Shown here one piece after another: positions 8,503 through 17,259 of a stretch of 64,000 nt of DNA. Source of the stretch: Microbacterium sp. AG238 (lineage in GTDB: Bacteria; Actinomycetota; Actinomycetes; Actinomycetales; Microbacteriaceae); contig NZ_RAQC01000001.1 of NCBI RefSeq assembly GCF_003610405.1, forward strand, positions 372,001 through 436,000. The letters are read 5' to 3'. The notes under the pieces were generated by a model. It was not told the origin of the DNA, made no database searches, and saw only the letters and a program-made list of their open reading frames with translations. A program made the position numbers and the translations under genes. Position 1 is the stretch's first letter. Every line of letters starts with the position of its first letter.

Positions 8503-8508
8503 GGCACC

Positions 8509-8514
8509 ATCCTA
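8509..8514 (-). promoter_or_regulatory. -10 of leaderless rpiB
   Basis: TAGGAT on the minus strand ends 6 nt before the rpiB ATG. This predicts transcription starting at the A of the start codon. Confidence 0.6.
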
Positions 8515-8614
8515 TGAATGTGCGAGCCCCGAAAGCGTAGGCTGGCACGGTTGCCGTCGGCGCCAGCAGCGCGCGGCCCTGAATCCTCACCCCGACCCTG
8601 GGAGCAGAACGCAC

Positions 8615-11161
8615 GTGCCTGGAGAGAACCTCACCCGCATCGAGGCGCAGGAGCGCCGCGCGATCGTCGACACGCAGAGCTACGACATCGCCCTCGATCT
8701 GACCGTCGGCGCGGAGACCTTCCGGTCGCGCACCGTCATCCGCTTCGCCGCCACCGAAGGCGCGTCCACCTTCGTGGATCTCATCGCGCGCGAGGTCCGG
8801 GAGATCACCCTCAACGGTCGCGCGGTCGACCTCGCGTCCTTCCGCGACTCGCGCATCGCGCTCGACGACCTCGCCGCACAGAACGAGCTCATCGTCGACG
8901 CGGACTGCCTCTACACCAACACCGGTGAGGGCCTGCACCGCTTCGTCGACCCCGTCGACGGCGAGGTGTACCTGTACTCGCAGTTCGAGGTCCCCGACTC
9001 GCGTCGCGTGTTCGCCGTGTTCGAGCAGCCCGACCTGAAGGCGGAGTTCCGCTTCACGATCACCGCTCCCGCGGAATGGAAGGTCGTCTCCAACTCCCCC
9101 ACGCCCGAGCCGGTGCCCGGCGACGGCGGAACGGCGACCTGGGCGTTCGAGCCCACCCCCCGTATCTCGTCGTACATCACGGCGCTCGTCGCAGGTCCGT
9201 ACGAGCAGGTCTTCTCCGAACTGACCAGCGCAGACGGACGGGTGATCCCGCTCGGCGTCTATGCGCGCAAGAGCCTGTGGCAGTACCTCGACGCCGACTA
9301 CGTGTTCGAGAAGACCCGTCAGGGCTTCGCCTACTTCGAGGAGAAGTTCGGCGTCCCCTACCCGTTCGCGAAGTACGACCAGCTCTTCGTGCCCGAGTTC
9401 AACGCCGGAGCCATGGAGAACGCCGGCGCCGTCACGTTCACCGAGACGTACGTCTTCCGCTCCAAGGTCACCGACGCCGTCAAGGAACGTCGCGTCGTGA
9501 CGATCCTGCACGAGCTCGCGCACATGTGGTTCGGCGACCTGGTCACCATGAAGTGGTGGAACGACCTGTGGCTCAACGAGTCGTTCGCGGAGTGGGCGTC
9601 CACCATCGCCACGGCCGAGGCCACCGAATGGACCGAGGCCTGGACGACCTTCAATGCGATGGAGAAGACCTGGGCCTATCGTCAGGACCAGCTTCCCTCG
9701 ACGCATCCCGTCGTCGCCCGCATCAACGACCTCGAGGACGTTCAGGTCAACTTCGACGGCATCACGTATGCCAAGGGTGGATCCGTCCTCAAGCAGCTGG
9801 CGGCCTGGGTAGGCGTGGAAGCGTTCTTCTCCGGGGTGTCGGCATACTTCCAGAAGCACGCGTGGGGAAACACCGAGCTGTCGGACCTTCTCGTCGAACT
9901 CGAGGCCACGAGCGGCCGCGAGCTCGAGTCCTGGTCGAAGAAGTGGCTCGAGACGGCGGGCGTGAACACGCTCGAGCCCGAGATCGCCACGGATTCCGAC
10001 GGCATCATCACCCGCTTCGCCATCGTGCAGACGGCACCCGCGGACTATCCCACGATCCGTCCGCACCGCCTCGGGGTCGGGTTCTACTCGCTCACGGACG
10101 GCGCCCTCGTCCGCACCCACCACGTCGAGCTCGATGTCGACGGCGACCTGACCGAAGTCCCCGAGCTCCAGGGCCGCGCGCAGCCCGACCTGGTTCTGTT
10201 GAACGACGAAGACCTCGCCTACGCCAAGATCCGTCTCGACGAGCGCTCGCTCCGCACGGCCGTCGAGCACCTCGCGAAGATCAGCGACCCACTCGCGCGG
10301 TCGCTGGTGTGGGGCGCCGCGTGGGATCAGACCCGTGATGCGGAGGCCTCGGCAACCGACTACATCGACCTCGTGCTGCGCAACATCGGTACCGAGACCG
10401 AGTCCACCACCGTGCGGACCACCCTCGGCCAGCTGCAGCTCGCGGCGAACTCGTACGTCGACCCGCAGAACCGGGATGCCGCCCGGGCCCGAGTCGCCGA
10501 CGGGCTGTGGGCCCTCGCGCAGCAGGCCGAGGCCGGAAGTGACAGCCAGCTCCAGTTCGTGACCGCATTCGCGTCATCGGCGTCGACCCCCGGCCACGCC
10601 GATGTCGTCCGCGCGCTGCGATCGGGCGACACCGTCCTCCCGGGACTGGAGATCGACGCCGACCTGTCGTGGGCGCTCCTCGTCTCGCTCGCGGCGTCGG
10701 GCGCCGTCTCGGCCGCCGACATCGATGCCGCGCTCGCCGCCGACAACACCGCCAAGGGCGGAGAGTTCGCCGCGCAGGCTCGGGCAGCTCTCCCCTCAGT
10801 CGAGGCGAAGAAGGCGGCGTGGGCGTCGCTCATCGAGAACGACGATCTGCCCAACACCGTGGTCCGCTCCGCCGCCGCCGGATTCACCCACCCGGCGGGT
10901 GTGGCCCATCTCGCAGGGTTCGTCGACGAGTACTTCGCGATGCTGTCGCCCGTCTGGGAGTCGCGCACCTACCAGATCGCGCAGTATCTGATCGTGGGCC
11001 TGTACCCCGCGGCGCTCGCCAACACCGAGCTGCGCGACGCGACCCGCGCCTGGCTCTCGCAGAACCCCGAGGCTCCCGCCGCTCTGCGTCGACTCGTGGC
11101 CGAGAACCTCGCCGGCGTCGAGCGCGCGCTCGCCGTGCAGGAGCGCGACGCGCAGGGCTGA
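8615..11161 (+). CDS. pepN: Aminopeptidase N (M1 zinc metallopeptidase)
   Basis: Removes N-terminal residues from peptides in the cytoplasm. The 848-aa protein shows the M1 order: N-terminal beta saddle, substrate-anchoring GAMEN at 265-269, zinc site HELAH 299-303 with the third ligand in NESFAEW (E322), then an ERAP1-like helical C-terminal domain. The length fits actinobacterial PepN. The start is GTG 8615 behind GGGAGCAG; the open frame reaches back into the rpiB promoter and is discarded. A TAGGCT hexamer near 8537 may be its -10. A 19-bp perfect hairpin ends the transcript. Confidence 0.95.
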   Translation: MPGENLTRIEAQERRAIVDTQSYDIALDLTVGAETFRSRTVIRFAATEGASTFVDLIAREVREITLNGRAVDLASFRDSRIALDDLAAQNELIVDADCLYTNTGEGLHRFVDPVDGEVYLYSQFEVPDSRRVFAVFEQPDLKAEFRFTITAPAEWKVVSNSPTPEPVPGDGGTATWAFEPTPRISSYITALVAGPYEQVFSELTSADGRVIPLGVYARKSLWQYLDADYVFEKTRQGFAYFEEKFGVPYPFAKYDQLFVPEFNAGAMENAGAVTFTETYVFRSKVTDAVKERRVVTILHELAHMWFGDLVTMKWWNDLWLNESFAEWASTIATAEATEWTEAWTTFNAMEKTWAYRQDQLPSTHPVVARINDLEDVQVNFDGITYAKGGSVLKQLAAWVGVEAFFSGVSAYFQKHAWGNTELSDLLVELEATSGRELESWSKKWLETAGVNTLEPEIATDSDGIITRFAIVQTAPADYPTIRPHRLGVGFYSLTDGALVRTHHVELDVDGDLTEVPELQGRAQPDLVLLNDEDLAYAKIRLDERSLRTAVEHLAKISDPLARSLVWGAAWDQTRDAEASATDYIDLVLRNIGTETESTTVRTTLGQLQLAANSYVDPQNRDAARARVADGLWALAQQAEAGSDSQLQFVTAFASSASTPGHADVVRALRSGDTVLPGLEIDADLSWALLVSLAASGAVSAADIDAALAADNTAKGGEFAAQARAALPSVEAKKAAWASLIENDDLPNTVVRSAAAGFTHPAGVAHLAGFVDEYFAMLSPVWESRTYQIAQYLIVGLYPAALANTELRDATRAWLSQNPEAPAALRRLVAENLAGVERALAVQERDAQG

Positions 11162-11172
11162 GGTCATCCGCA

Positions 11173-11214
11173 ATGCCGATGGGCGTCGTACTCCGGTACG
11201 ACGCCCATCGGCAT
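11173..11214 (+). terminator. Terminator after pepN
   Basis: A perfect 19-bp stem (11173-11191 and 11196-11214) closes on a TCCG tetraloop, 12 nt past the pepN stop. There is no U-tract. Confidence 0.85.
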
Positions 11215-11257
11215 GTGACGGCACCGGCGACGGACGACAGGCCGCGACGGCCCTCGA

Positions 11258-11263
11258 TAGCGT
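11258..11263 (+). promoter_or_regulatory. -10 of leaderless ABC ATPase gene
   Basis: TAGCGT lies 7 nt before ATG 11271, the spacing expected for a leaderless transcript. Confidence 0.5.
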
Positions 11264-11270
11264 GGGGCGC

Positions 11271-12185
11271 ATGATCGTTGCAGATGGCCTCACGAAGAGG
11301 TACGGAGACAAGACCGCCGTCGATGGGGTGAGCTTCACCGTGCAGTCCGGCAAGGTGACCGGCTTCCTCGGCCCGAACGGTGCCGGCAAGTCCACCACGA
11401 TGCGGATGATCGTCGGGCTCGACCGGCCGACGTCAGGCCGGGTCACGATCGACGGCCGCGACTACCGCTCGCTGCGCTCCCCGCTCACAGAGGTCGGCAT
11501 CCTGCTCGACGCCAAGGCCGTGCACACCGGCCGAAGCGCGCGCAACCACCTGCGCGCCATGGCCGCGACTCACGGCATTCCCCGCTCGCGCGTGGACGAG
11601 GTGATCGAGATCACCGGCCTCGGTTCGGTGGCGGGCAAGCGCGCCGGCAAGTTCTCCCTGGGTATGGGCCAGCGTCTGGGCATCGCCGCGGCGCTGCTCG
11701 GAGATCCGCAGACGCTGATCCTCGACGAGCCCGTCAACGGCCTCGATCCCGAGGGCGTGCGCTGGGTGCGCCAGTTCGTCCGCGGGCAGGCAGCTCAGGG
11801 GCGCACCGTCCTGCTGTCGAGCCACCTGATGAGCGAGATGGCGCTCACCGCCGATCACGTCATCGTGCTCGGACGCGGACGCGTCCTGGCCGACGCCGGC
11901 ATCGACGAGCTCGTCCGCTCGTGGACGAGCAACACCGTCGTCGTTCGGACGCCCCGCGCCGACGAGCTCATCCGGCTCATCGCGGGCCCCGATGTCGCCG
12001 TCACGACGGGTGAGCCCGGTCTGCTGCAGGTCGCAGGACTCAGCGCCGCTGCGATCGGCGACGCCGCCGCAGCGCACGGCATCCCGCTTCATGAGCTGAC
12101 ACCGCGCGCCGGCTCGCTCGAAGACGCCTATCTCGCTCTGACCGAGGGATCGGTCGAATACCAGACCAAGGGAGCCGTGCGATGA
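11271..12185 (+). CDS. ABC-2 type transporter, ATP-binding protein
   Basis: The 304-aa ATPase subunit of an exporter. It has Walker A GPNGAGKS (34-41), a signature segment FSLGMGQRLGIA, Walker B LILDEPVNGLDP and the switch HLMSEM. The C-terminal 90 residues follow the pattern of drug or lantibiotic exporter ATPases (BcrA/CcmA type). ATG 11271 is preferred over GTG 11262 because a TAGCGT -10 sits 7 nt upstream. Its stop overlaps the permease start (ATGA), and the two-component genes follow, which suggests signal-responsive export. Confidence 0.9.
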   Translation: MIVADGLTKRYGDKTAVDGVSFTVQSGKVTGFLGPNGAGKSTTMRMIVGLDRPTSGRVTIDGRDYRSLRSPLTEVGILLDAKAVHTGRSARNHLRAMAATHGIPRSRVDEVIEITGLGSVAGKRAGKFSLGMGQRLGIAAALLGDPQTLILDEPVNGLDPEGVRWVRQFVRGQAAQGRTVLLSSHLMSEMALTADHVIVLGRGRVLADAGIDELVRSWTSNTVVVRTPRADELIRLIAGPDVAVTTGEPGLLQVAGLSAAAIGDAAAAHGIPLHELTPRAGSLEDAYLALTEGSVEYQTKGAVR

Positions 12186-12991
12186 CCACCACCGCTGTGC
12201 ACACCGCGGCGCCCGCGCGCCCCACGCAGCCCGACGCTCGTCTGTCCTTCGGACGCCTCGTCCGCAGCGAGGCCATCAAGCTGCTGACGCTGCGCTCCAC
12301 CTGGTGGTCGCTGGCCGTCACCGCGGTCCTGGCGATCGGGATCTCGCTCCTCATGGCATGGGCCTCCCAGGAGTTCAGCGGCGACTTCAATCCGGTGGGT
12401 GCGATCGTCGCACCGATGCAGTTCACGATGCTCGTCGCCGGCATACTCGGCGCCATGGCCATCACGGGCGAGTACTCCACCGGAATGATCCGTTCGACCC
12501 TCACCGCTGAACCGCGACGCGGGGCCGTGCTCGTGGCGAAGGGCGTCGTCGTCGCTCTCCTCCTCGCCGCGACGACCGTCGTCACCACGATCGTGTCGGT
12601 CGTCGCCTCTGCGCCGATCTTCGGCGAGCGAGCCATCGACTGGTCGGATGCCGAGACCTCCGTGATCCCGCTCGCTCTGGGCGTCCTCGCGATGGCGACC
12701 TTCGCGCTGCTGGGTCTCGGCTGGGGATTCATCATCCGCAGCGGTGCCGGCGCGATCGCCGCGACGGTGGGCATCCTCTTCGTCCTGCCCATCGTGCTGA
12801 GCATGTTCTCCTTCGCGGGCGAGTCCTGGGCGTGGATCGTCGATCTCACCCAGTACCTGCCCTCGAGCGCGGCCCAGACCGTCACGACACCCGGCAGCGA
12901 TGAGTTCGTGACGGGCCTCATCACCCTCCTCGCCTGGCCGGCTGCGACGCTGCTCGGCGGGTGGGCGATTCTCCGCTCGACCGACGCGTAG
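12182..12991 (+). CDS. ABC-2 type transporter, permease
   Basis: The 269-aa integral membrane protein has about six hydrophobic segments (roughly 40-60, 85-105, 120-145, 160-185, 190-215, 245-262). It has a conserved cytoplasmic N-terminus (RLVRSEAIKLLTLRSTWW) and the segment ITGEYSTGMIRSTL, both typical of ABC-2 permeases paired with BcrA-like ATPases. It overlaps the ATPase gene by 4 nt. Its TAG stop is also the first half of the -10 for the histidine kinase. The substrate is unknown. Confidence 0.88.
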   Translation: MTTTAVHTAAPARPTQPDARLSFGRLVRSEAIKLLTLRSTWWSLAVTAVLAIGISLLMAWASQEFSGDFNPVGAIVAPMQFTMLVAGILGAMAITGEYSTGMIRSTLTAEPRRGAVLVAKGVVVALLLAATTVVTTIVSVVASAPIFGERAIDWSDAETSVIPLALGVLAMATFALLGLGWGFIIRSGAGAIAATVGILFVLPIVLSMFSFAGESWAWIVDLTQYLPSSAAQTVTTPGSDEFVTGLITLLAWPAATLLGGWAILRSTDA

Positions 12992-12994
12992 GGT
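12989..12994 (+). promoter_or_regulatory. -10 of leaderless histidine kinase gene
   Basis: TAGGGT begins with the permease TAG stop codon and lies 7 nt before GTG 13002. A GAGGA run abuts the GTG and is too close to serve as a ribosome site. Confidence 0.55.
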
Positions 12995-13001
12995 ACGAGG
13001 A

Positions 13002-14261
13002 GTGTCTCCCGGAAGCCGCAGCCCGTCATCGCATGATGACGAGCTGCGGCTTCCGCGTCCCCCGGGGGTGCTGCGGCAGTTCTGGGCACGGCATCCCGTC
13101 TTCGCCGACATCCTCACCGCCCTGATCTGCCTCGCGTTCTCGCTCGTCCCCGCGACGAGTTACGAGGATCGCATCGACGAAGCGGTCGGTCTCGGCCAGC
13201 GGTGGCCCGCGACCGGACCGTTCGTCATGGTGATCATCGTGCTGGGCTGCGCGTCACTCCTGGTGCGCAGACGCTACCCGACGGTCGTGTTCGTGGGAGC
13301 GGTCATCGTCTCGTTGGCCTACCTCCTCGCGCCTCTGCCGACGGGCGGCCCGATGCTCGGGATCGCGGCCTATACCCTCGCCGTCCACCGGAGCGTCCGT
13401 GCCTGCCTCATCGGTGTCGGTGCGGCCCTCGGCGTGATGGCCTCGGTGGTCGCGGTACTCGCGTTCACCGGGGGCATCAGCCCCGCGATCGCCTGGAACT
13501 CCCTGGTCAGCGAGGCGCTCGCTGCGCTGATCGGCTCGCTCATCGGCGCCAACGTCGGCAACCGTCACCGCTACGTCGCGGCGCTGATCGACCGGTCGCG
13601 CCAGCTCGTCGTCGAGCGCGACCAGCAGACCCGGCTCGCCGCGGCCGCCGAGCGCGATCGCATCGCACGCGAACTCCACGACATCGTCGCCCATTCGCTC
13701 ACCGTGATGGTCGCCCTCGCCGAGGGGGTCGCTGCGTCCAACGACATCGATCGGGCTCGTCCCGGCGCCACCGCGATCGCGTCCACGGGCCGTGAAGCGC
13801 TGCGTGACATGCGTGCCACGCTCGGCATCCTGCGGGAGGACGACATCGCGCCGCTCGCTCCCCTGGCCCGCGACACGACCGTCGCGACGGTCGATTCCGC
13901 GCGTGCCGCCGGCTTCGACGCGACGCTGACCGTCTCGGGCGACAGGCCGCAGCTCAGCAGCGCGGTGCAGCTGGCCATCTCGCGGATCGTCCAGGAAGGC
14001 GTCACCAACGCCATGCGCCACGCGCGCCATGCGGAACGCATCGACGTGCGAGTCGCGTACCGTCCGGACGCTGTAGAGGTCGACATCGTCGACGACGGCG
14101 AGCCGGTGGTACCCACACTGTCGCCGTCGGGATACGGGCTGCGCGGACTCCGCGAGCGCGTCATCCTTGCGGGTGGGTCGGTGACCGCGGGGGCGGGTCC
14201 CGGCCGAGGATGGCGCGTGCACGCCCGCATCCCGCTCGAACAGGAGAACCATGACCGTTGA
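13002..14261 (+). CDS. Sensor histidine kinase, NarL/DesK type (HisKA_3)
   Basis: The 419-aa membrane sensor has about five N-terminal membrane helices (about 30-165) and little extracellular domain. A HisKA_3 dimerisation helix carries the phospho-acceptor H226 in ERDRIARELHDIVAHS. The ATP-binding part has an N-box (VQEGVTNAMRHARH) and a G-box (GYGLRGLRERV). With so little outside the membrane it may sense membrane state or its neighbouring transporter. It overlaps the response regulator gene by 11 nt. The GTG start has no proper ribosome site and sits behind a -10. Confidence 0.93.
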   Translation: MSPGSRSPSSHDDELRLPRPPGVLRQFWARHPVFADILTALICLAFSLVPATSYEDRIDEAVGLGQRWPATGPFVMVIIVLGCASLLVRRRYPTVVFVGAVIVSLAYLLAPLPTGGPMLGIAAYTLAVHRSVRACLIGVGAALGVMASVVAVLAFTGGISPAIAWNSLVSEALAALIGSLIGANVGNRHRYVAALIDRSRQLVVERDQQTRLAAAAERDRIARELHDIVAHSLTVMVALAEGVAASNDIDRARPGATAIASTGREALRDMRATLGILREDDIAPLAPLARDTTVATVDSARAAGFDATLTVSGDRPQLSSAVQLAISRIVQEGVTNAMRHARHAERIDVRVAYRPDAVEVDIVDDGEPVVPTLSPSGYGLRGLRERVILAGGSVTAGAGPGRGWRVHARIPLEQENHDR

Positions 14262-14925
14262 CCAGGCCTCCCCCATCCGCGTGCTGATCGTCGACGACCA
14301 ACAGCTCATCCGCCTGGGGTTCCGCATGGTGCTCGACGCTGCCGAGGGCATCGAGGTCGTCGGCGAGGCGGATGACGGCGCGGCGGCGCTCCGCTCCGTC
14401 GCCTCGTCGTCTCCCGATGTCGTGCTCATGGACGTGCGTATGCCCGGCGTCGACGGCATCGAGGCCACCGCACGCATCCGAGCGGAGTATCCGGGCGTCG
14501 CGGTGCTGGTGCTGACGACCTTCGACCTCGACGAGTACGCGTTCGGCGCGCTCCGCGCCGGCGCCGGAGGCTTCCTGCTGAAGGATGCGCGTCGGGACGA
14601 GCTCGTCGCCGCGGTGCGTGCGGTCGCCGCGGGCGAAGCGACCCTGGCTCCGCGGATCACGCGGCGGATGATCGAGCTGGTCACCGCGACAGGACTCCCG
14701 GCGCCCCAGCCGGTCGCCCCGAGCTCGCTCACCGCCCGCGAGGCGGACGTCCTGGCCGCGATGGCGCGAGGGCTGACGAATCTCGAGATCGCGGCCGAGC
14801 TGTTCCTCAGCGAGTCGACGGTGAAGACCCATGTCGGTCGTATCCTGACCAAGCTCCCCGCACGAGACCGCGTGCACGCCGTGCTCATCGCCCATGGGCT
14901 CGCCGATCCCGGCGTCGACTCCTGA
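14251..14925 (+). CDS. Response regulator, NarL/LuxR type
   Basis: The 224-aa transcription factor pairs with the preceding kinase. Its receiver domain has acidic pocket D15-D16, phospho-acceptor D61 (VVLMDVRMPG), T-F-D switch (LTTFDLDEY) and K104-equivalent (LLKDARR). A LuxR-type helix-turn-helix fills about 160-215 (LTAREADVLAAMARGLTN, ESTVKTHVGRIL). The likely target is the ABC operon just upstream, an inference from context. ATG 14251 lies inside the kinase gene behind a GGAG-like site (AACAGGAGAACC). Confidence 0.94.
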   Translation: MTVDQASPIRVLIVDDQQLIRLGFRMVLDAAEGIEVVGEADDGAAALRSVASSSPDVVLMDVRMPGVDGIEATARIRAEYPGVAVLVLTTFDLDEYAFGALRAGAGGFLLKDARRDELVAAVRAVAAGEATLAPRITRRMIELVTATGLPAPQPVAPSSLTAREADVLAAMARGLTNLEIAAELFLSESTVKTHVGRILTKLPARDRVHAVLIAHGLADPGVDS

Positions 14926-14958
14926 CCATGCTCTCGGGAGAGTCAAGGGACGCATCGT

Positions 14959-14964
14959 TAGGAT
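14959..14964 (+). promoter_or_regulatory. -10 of leaderless mscS
   Basis: TAGGAT lies 7 nt before ATG 14972. The GGAG in between is only 2-3 nt from the start codon. Confidence 0.6.
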
Positions 14965-14971
14965 CGGAGCG

Positions 14972-16096
14972 ATGACCACCGTGACCACTCCGCTGCCCTT
15001 GGCCTGGGAGTTCCCCGCTGAGGATTTCTGGAAGTTCCTGTCCGGAGCGGGCTGGAACATCGTCGCCGTCGCCGGAATCGTGCTGGGCGCGTTCGCGCTG
15101 TCGTGGGTGATGCGCCGACTCATCGGGCGCATCGTCGACCGCATCGTACGCGGCGCGAAGACGCGCGCCGAGGCCGAAGACACGCGCGCGATCGACATGT
15201 CGCCGCTGGCTCAGGTGCGCATCGTGCAGCGCACGCGGACGCTCGGCTCGATCTTGACCAACATCGTCAACGTCACCATCGTCATCGTCGCGCTGCTCAT
15301 GGTCGTCGGGGTCCTCAGCCCCGGCATTCTCGGTTCGTTCACGCTGTTGTCGGCTGCCATCGGCGCGGGCCTGGGTTTCGGCGCCCAGAACATCGTCAAA
15401 GACGTGCTGAACGGCATGTTCATCGTCGCCGAGGACCAGATCGGCATCGGCGATGTCGTCGACCTCGGACTCGCGACCGGCATCGTCGAGTACGTCAGCG
15501 TGCGTGTCACGCATGTTCGCGACGTCAACGGCACGCTGTGGTTCGTTCGTAACGGCGAGATCACCCGCATCGGCAACATGTCGCAGGGCTGGTCGCGGGT
15601 GATCATCGATCTCGCGGTGCCTGCCGACACTGATGTCGAGGTCGTCGAGAAGACGGTGATCGACGCGGCGAAGGACCTCGCACGCGAGCCGAAGTGGCGG
15701 AGCCGGATCATCGAGAAGCCCGAGCTCTGGGGGCTGGAGTCGATCACCGGCGACGCTCTCTTGATCCGCGTGGTCGTGAAGACGCGTCCCAACGCGAAGG
15801 ACGACGTCGCGCGAGCGTTGCGCGTACGGCTGAAGCACGCGGTGGATGAGCTCGGGGTCAAGCTGCCGCAGCTCAACTCCACCGTCCTCACCGGCTTCGA
15901 GGGTGCCCAGAGCATCCGGGGGGCGAATCCGCCGCGGACCAAGCCCCACCCCGTGACCCCGCCGCCGGTGAAGGGGCGCCCGCAGTGGCGGCCGAAGCGC
16001 AACAAGGGCGGCGGCGCGGGATCGGATGCCGCTGCCTCGCCCGAGTCGCACCCCGGCGACGGCGATTCATCCGATCAGCAGAAGGGCAACCCGTGA
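14972..16096 (+). CDS. MscS-family mechanosensitive channel
   Basis: The 374-aa protein has about three membrane segments (about 25-45, 98-120, 125-150). The third leads into the family hallmark GLGFGAQNIVKDVLNG and the beta domain VAEDQIGIGDVVDL. The MscS_TM3 and C-terminal vestibule domains follow, up to about residue 310. The last 60 residues are a Pro/Lys/Gly-rich disordered tail (PPPVKGRPQWRPKRNKGGG) of unknown role. It should open under hypo-osmotic tension or export glutamate-like solutes. The stop overlaps the haemoglobin gene by 4 nt (GTGA). Confidence 0.92.
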   Translation: MTTVTTPLPLAWEFPAEDFWKFLSGAGWNIVAVAGIVLGAFALSWVMRRLIGRIVDRIVRGAKTRAEAEDTRAIDMSPLAQVRIVQRTRTLGSILTNIVNVTIVIVALLMVVGVLSPGILGSFTLLSAAIGAGLGFGAQNIVKDVLNGMFIVAEDQIGIGDVVDLGLATGIVEYVSVRVTHVRDVNGTLWFVRNGEITRIGNMSQGWSRVIIDLAVPADTDVEVVEKTVIDAAKDLAREPKWRSRIIEKPELWGLESITGDALLIRVVVKTRPNAKDDVARALRVRLKHAVDELGVKLPQLNSTVLTGFEGAQSIRGANPPRTKPHPVTPPPVKGRPQWRPKRNKGGGAGSDAAASPESHPGDGDSSDQQKGNP

Positions 16097-16563
16097 GCGA
16101 CCAGGTCAGCTTCTACGACGAGGTCGGCGGACACGGCACGTTCGTGCGCCTCGTCGATGTCTTCTATCGGGAGGTGGCCGCCGACGACGTCTTGCGGCCG
16201 ATGTACCCCGAGGCAGACCTTGCTCCCGCGGCCCACCGGCTGACGACTTTCCTCGAGCAGTACTGGGGCGGTCCGAGCACCTACGGCGAGGAGCGCGGTC
16301 ACCCCCGGCTGCGTATGCGTCATCGCCCGTTCCACGTCGATCCCGACGCGCGAGACCGGTGGCTGCGCCACATGCGAACGGCGCTCGACGAGCTCGCGCT
16401 ACCGCCGTTGCACGAGGCGACGCTCTGGGACTACCTCGAACGCGCAGCGTATGCGATGGTCAACACGTTCGATCCTGCCGGGATTGCTTCGCAGCGCCCG
16501 GACGGCCGGGCGACGATCGATCTGAATCCCGCACCCGCCGACGACACGTCGACGCCCAGCTGA
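16093..16563 (+). CDS. glbO: Group II truncated haemoglobin
   Basis: The 156-aa 2-over-2 globin matches trHbO of mycobacteria: Y25 (VFYREV), Y38 (MYPE), proximal haem histidine H77 (RLRMRHRPF) and the group II tryptophan at G8, W90 (RDRWLRHM). It binds O2 and may detoxify NO or peroxide, or deliver O2 to the membrane. The GTG 16093 overlaps the mscS stop, so it is translated by coupling. It ends 1 nt from a converging gene with no terminator between them. Confidence 0.94.
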   Translation: MSDQVSFYDEVGGHGTFVRLVDVFYREVAADDVLRPMYPEADLAPAAHRLTTFLEQYWGGPSTYGEERGHPRLRMRHRPFHVDPDARDRWLRHMRTALDELALPPLHEATLWDYLERAAYAMVNTFDPAGIASQRPDGRATIDLNPAPADDTSTPS

Positions 16564-16564
16564 C

Positions 16565-17239
16565 TCACCGTCCGGGGCCGGTCGCCCGCACGGGGGTCAG
16601 CCCCATCGCGACGGGGCCGCGGGTGAGCACGTGCCCGCGCGCGAAGGACACGCGCGTCCAGACGTCGGTGCGACGGATCGTCGGCTTCTCGGCGCCCGCG
16701 ATGAACCCCAGTCCGACAGCCGCGAAGGCCACACCCAGGGGCAGACCCGCCAGATCGCCGTCCGGCGCACCCCACACCGACGAGCGGACGAGGTGGACGA
16801 CGTCGTCACCGGCCCCCGTGGGCAGCTGACGCGCGACGGCGGCGATACCCCACTGAGCGCGGAGCGAAACGCGGGCGGAGTCGAGCGTCCCGTCTTCCCG
16901 CCAACCGGTGCGCGGCGGCGAAACACCGGACCACGCGGCCGTGACCGCGCTGTCCGGGAGCCGGACGGCGCGATCGTCGTCGGCGTCGGGGGCGAGGGCA
17001 GCGGCGTCGACCGTGAGGTCGCACTCGAGCTCGGGATCGACCCGCGCCGTCCGCAGAGCGAGGACGAACGGGGTGGGGTCGGTGAGCGAACGCGGAGACA
17101 GCGGAGCACACGAGAGCGCGAGGACGCCGGCGCCGGCCTGCAGCCTGACGACGCCGTCGCCGTGCCGGGCGGCGCGGCCGGCGAACGTCAGGACGTCGCG
17201 CGCGACCTCGGAATGCGGGAAGAAGAGGCGCTCGGACAT
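16565..17239 (-). CDS. Conserved hypothetical protein, 224 aa
   Basis: I do not recognise a named family. The protein is soluble, beta-rich and hydrophobic-patterned, with no signal peptide or membrane helix. It begins MSERLFFPHSEVARD and has several alanine/valine strands; the only near-membrane stretch (LAGLPLGVAFAAVGLGF) is in the C-terminal third. It is a leaderless gene: TAGTCT lies 7 nt before ATG 17239, and this -10 overlaps that of tesB. It faces glbO tail to tail. Similar unnamed proteins are expected in Microbacteriaceae. Confidence 0.7.
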   Translation of the reverse strand: MSERLFFPHSEVARDVLTFAGRAARHGDGVVRLQAGAGVLALSCAPLSPRSLTDPTPFVLALRTARVDPELECDLTVDAAALAPDADDDRAVRLPDSAVTAAWSGVSPPRTGWREDGTLDSARVSLRAQWGIAAVARQLPTGAGDDVVHLVRSSVWGAPDGDLAGLPLGVAFAAVGLGFIAGAEKPTIRRTDVWTRVSFARGHVLTRGPVAMGLTPVRATGPGR

Positions 17240-17245
17240 CCGTCC

Positions 17246-17252
17246 TAGACTA
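17246..17252. promoter_or_regulatory. Overlapping divergent -10 elements
   Basis: TAGACT (17246-17251, plus) precedes tesB by 8 nt and TAGTCT (17252-17247, minus) precedes the 224-aa gene by 7 nt. The two hexamers share five base pairs, so one polymerase bound for one gene blocks the other. Confidence 0.6.
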
Positions 17253-17259
17253 CCGAGCG

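Noticed and set aside
7958..10270. A very long open frame on the minus strand, antisense to rpiB's upstream region and pepN
   Set aside because: In 70% GC DNA the opposite strand often lacks stops. The frame is Arg/Gly/Asp-rich with no family motif, while pepN on the other strand has GAMEN and HELAH.
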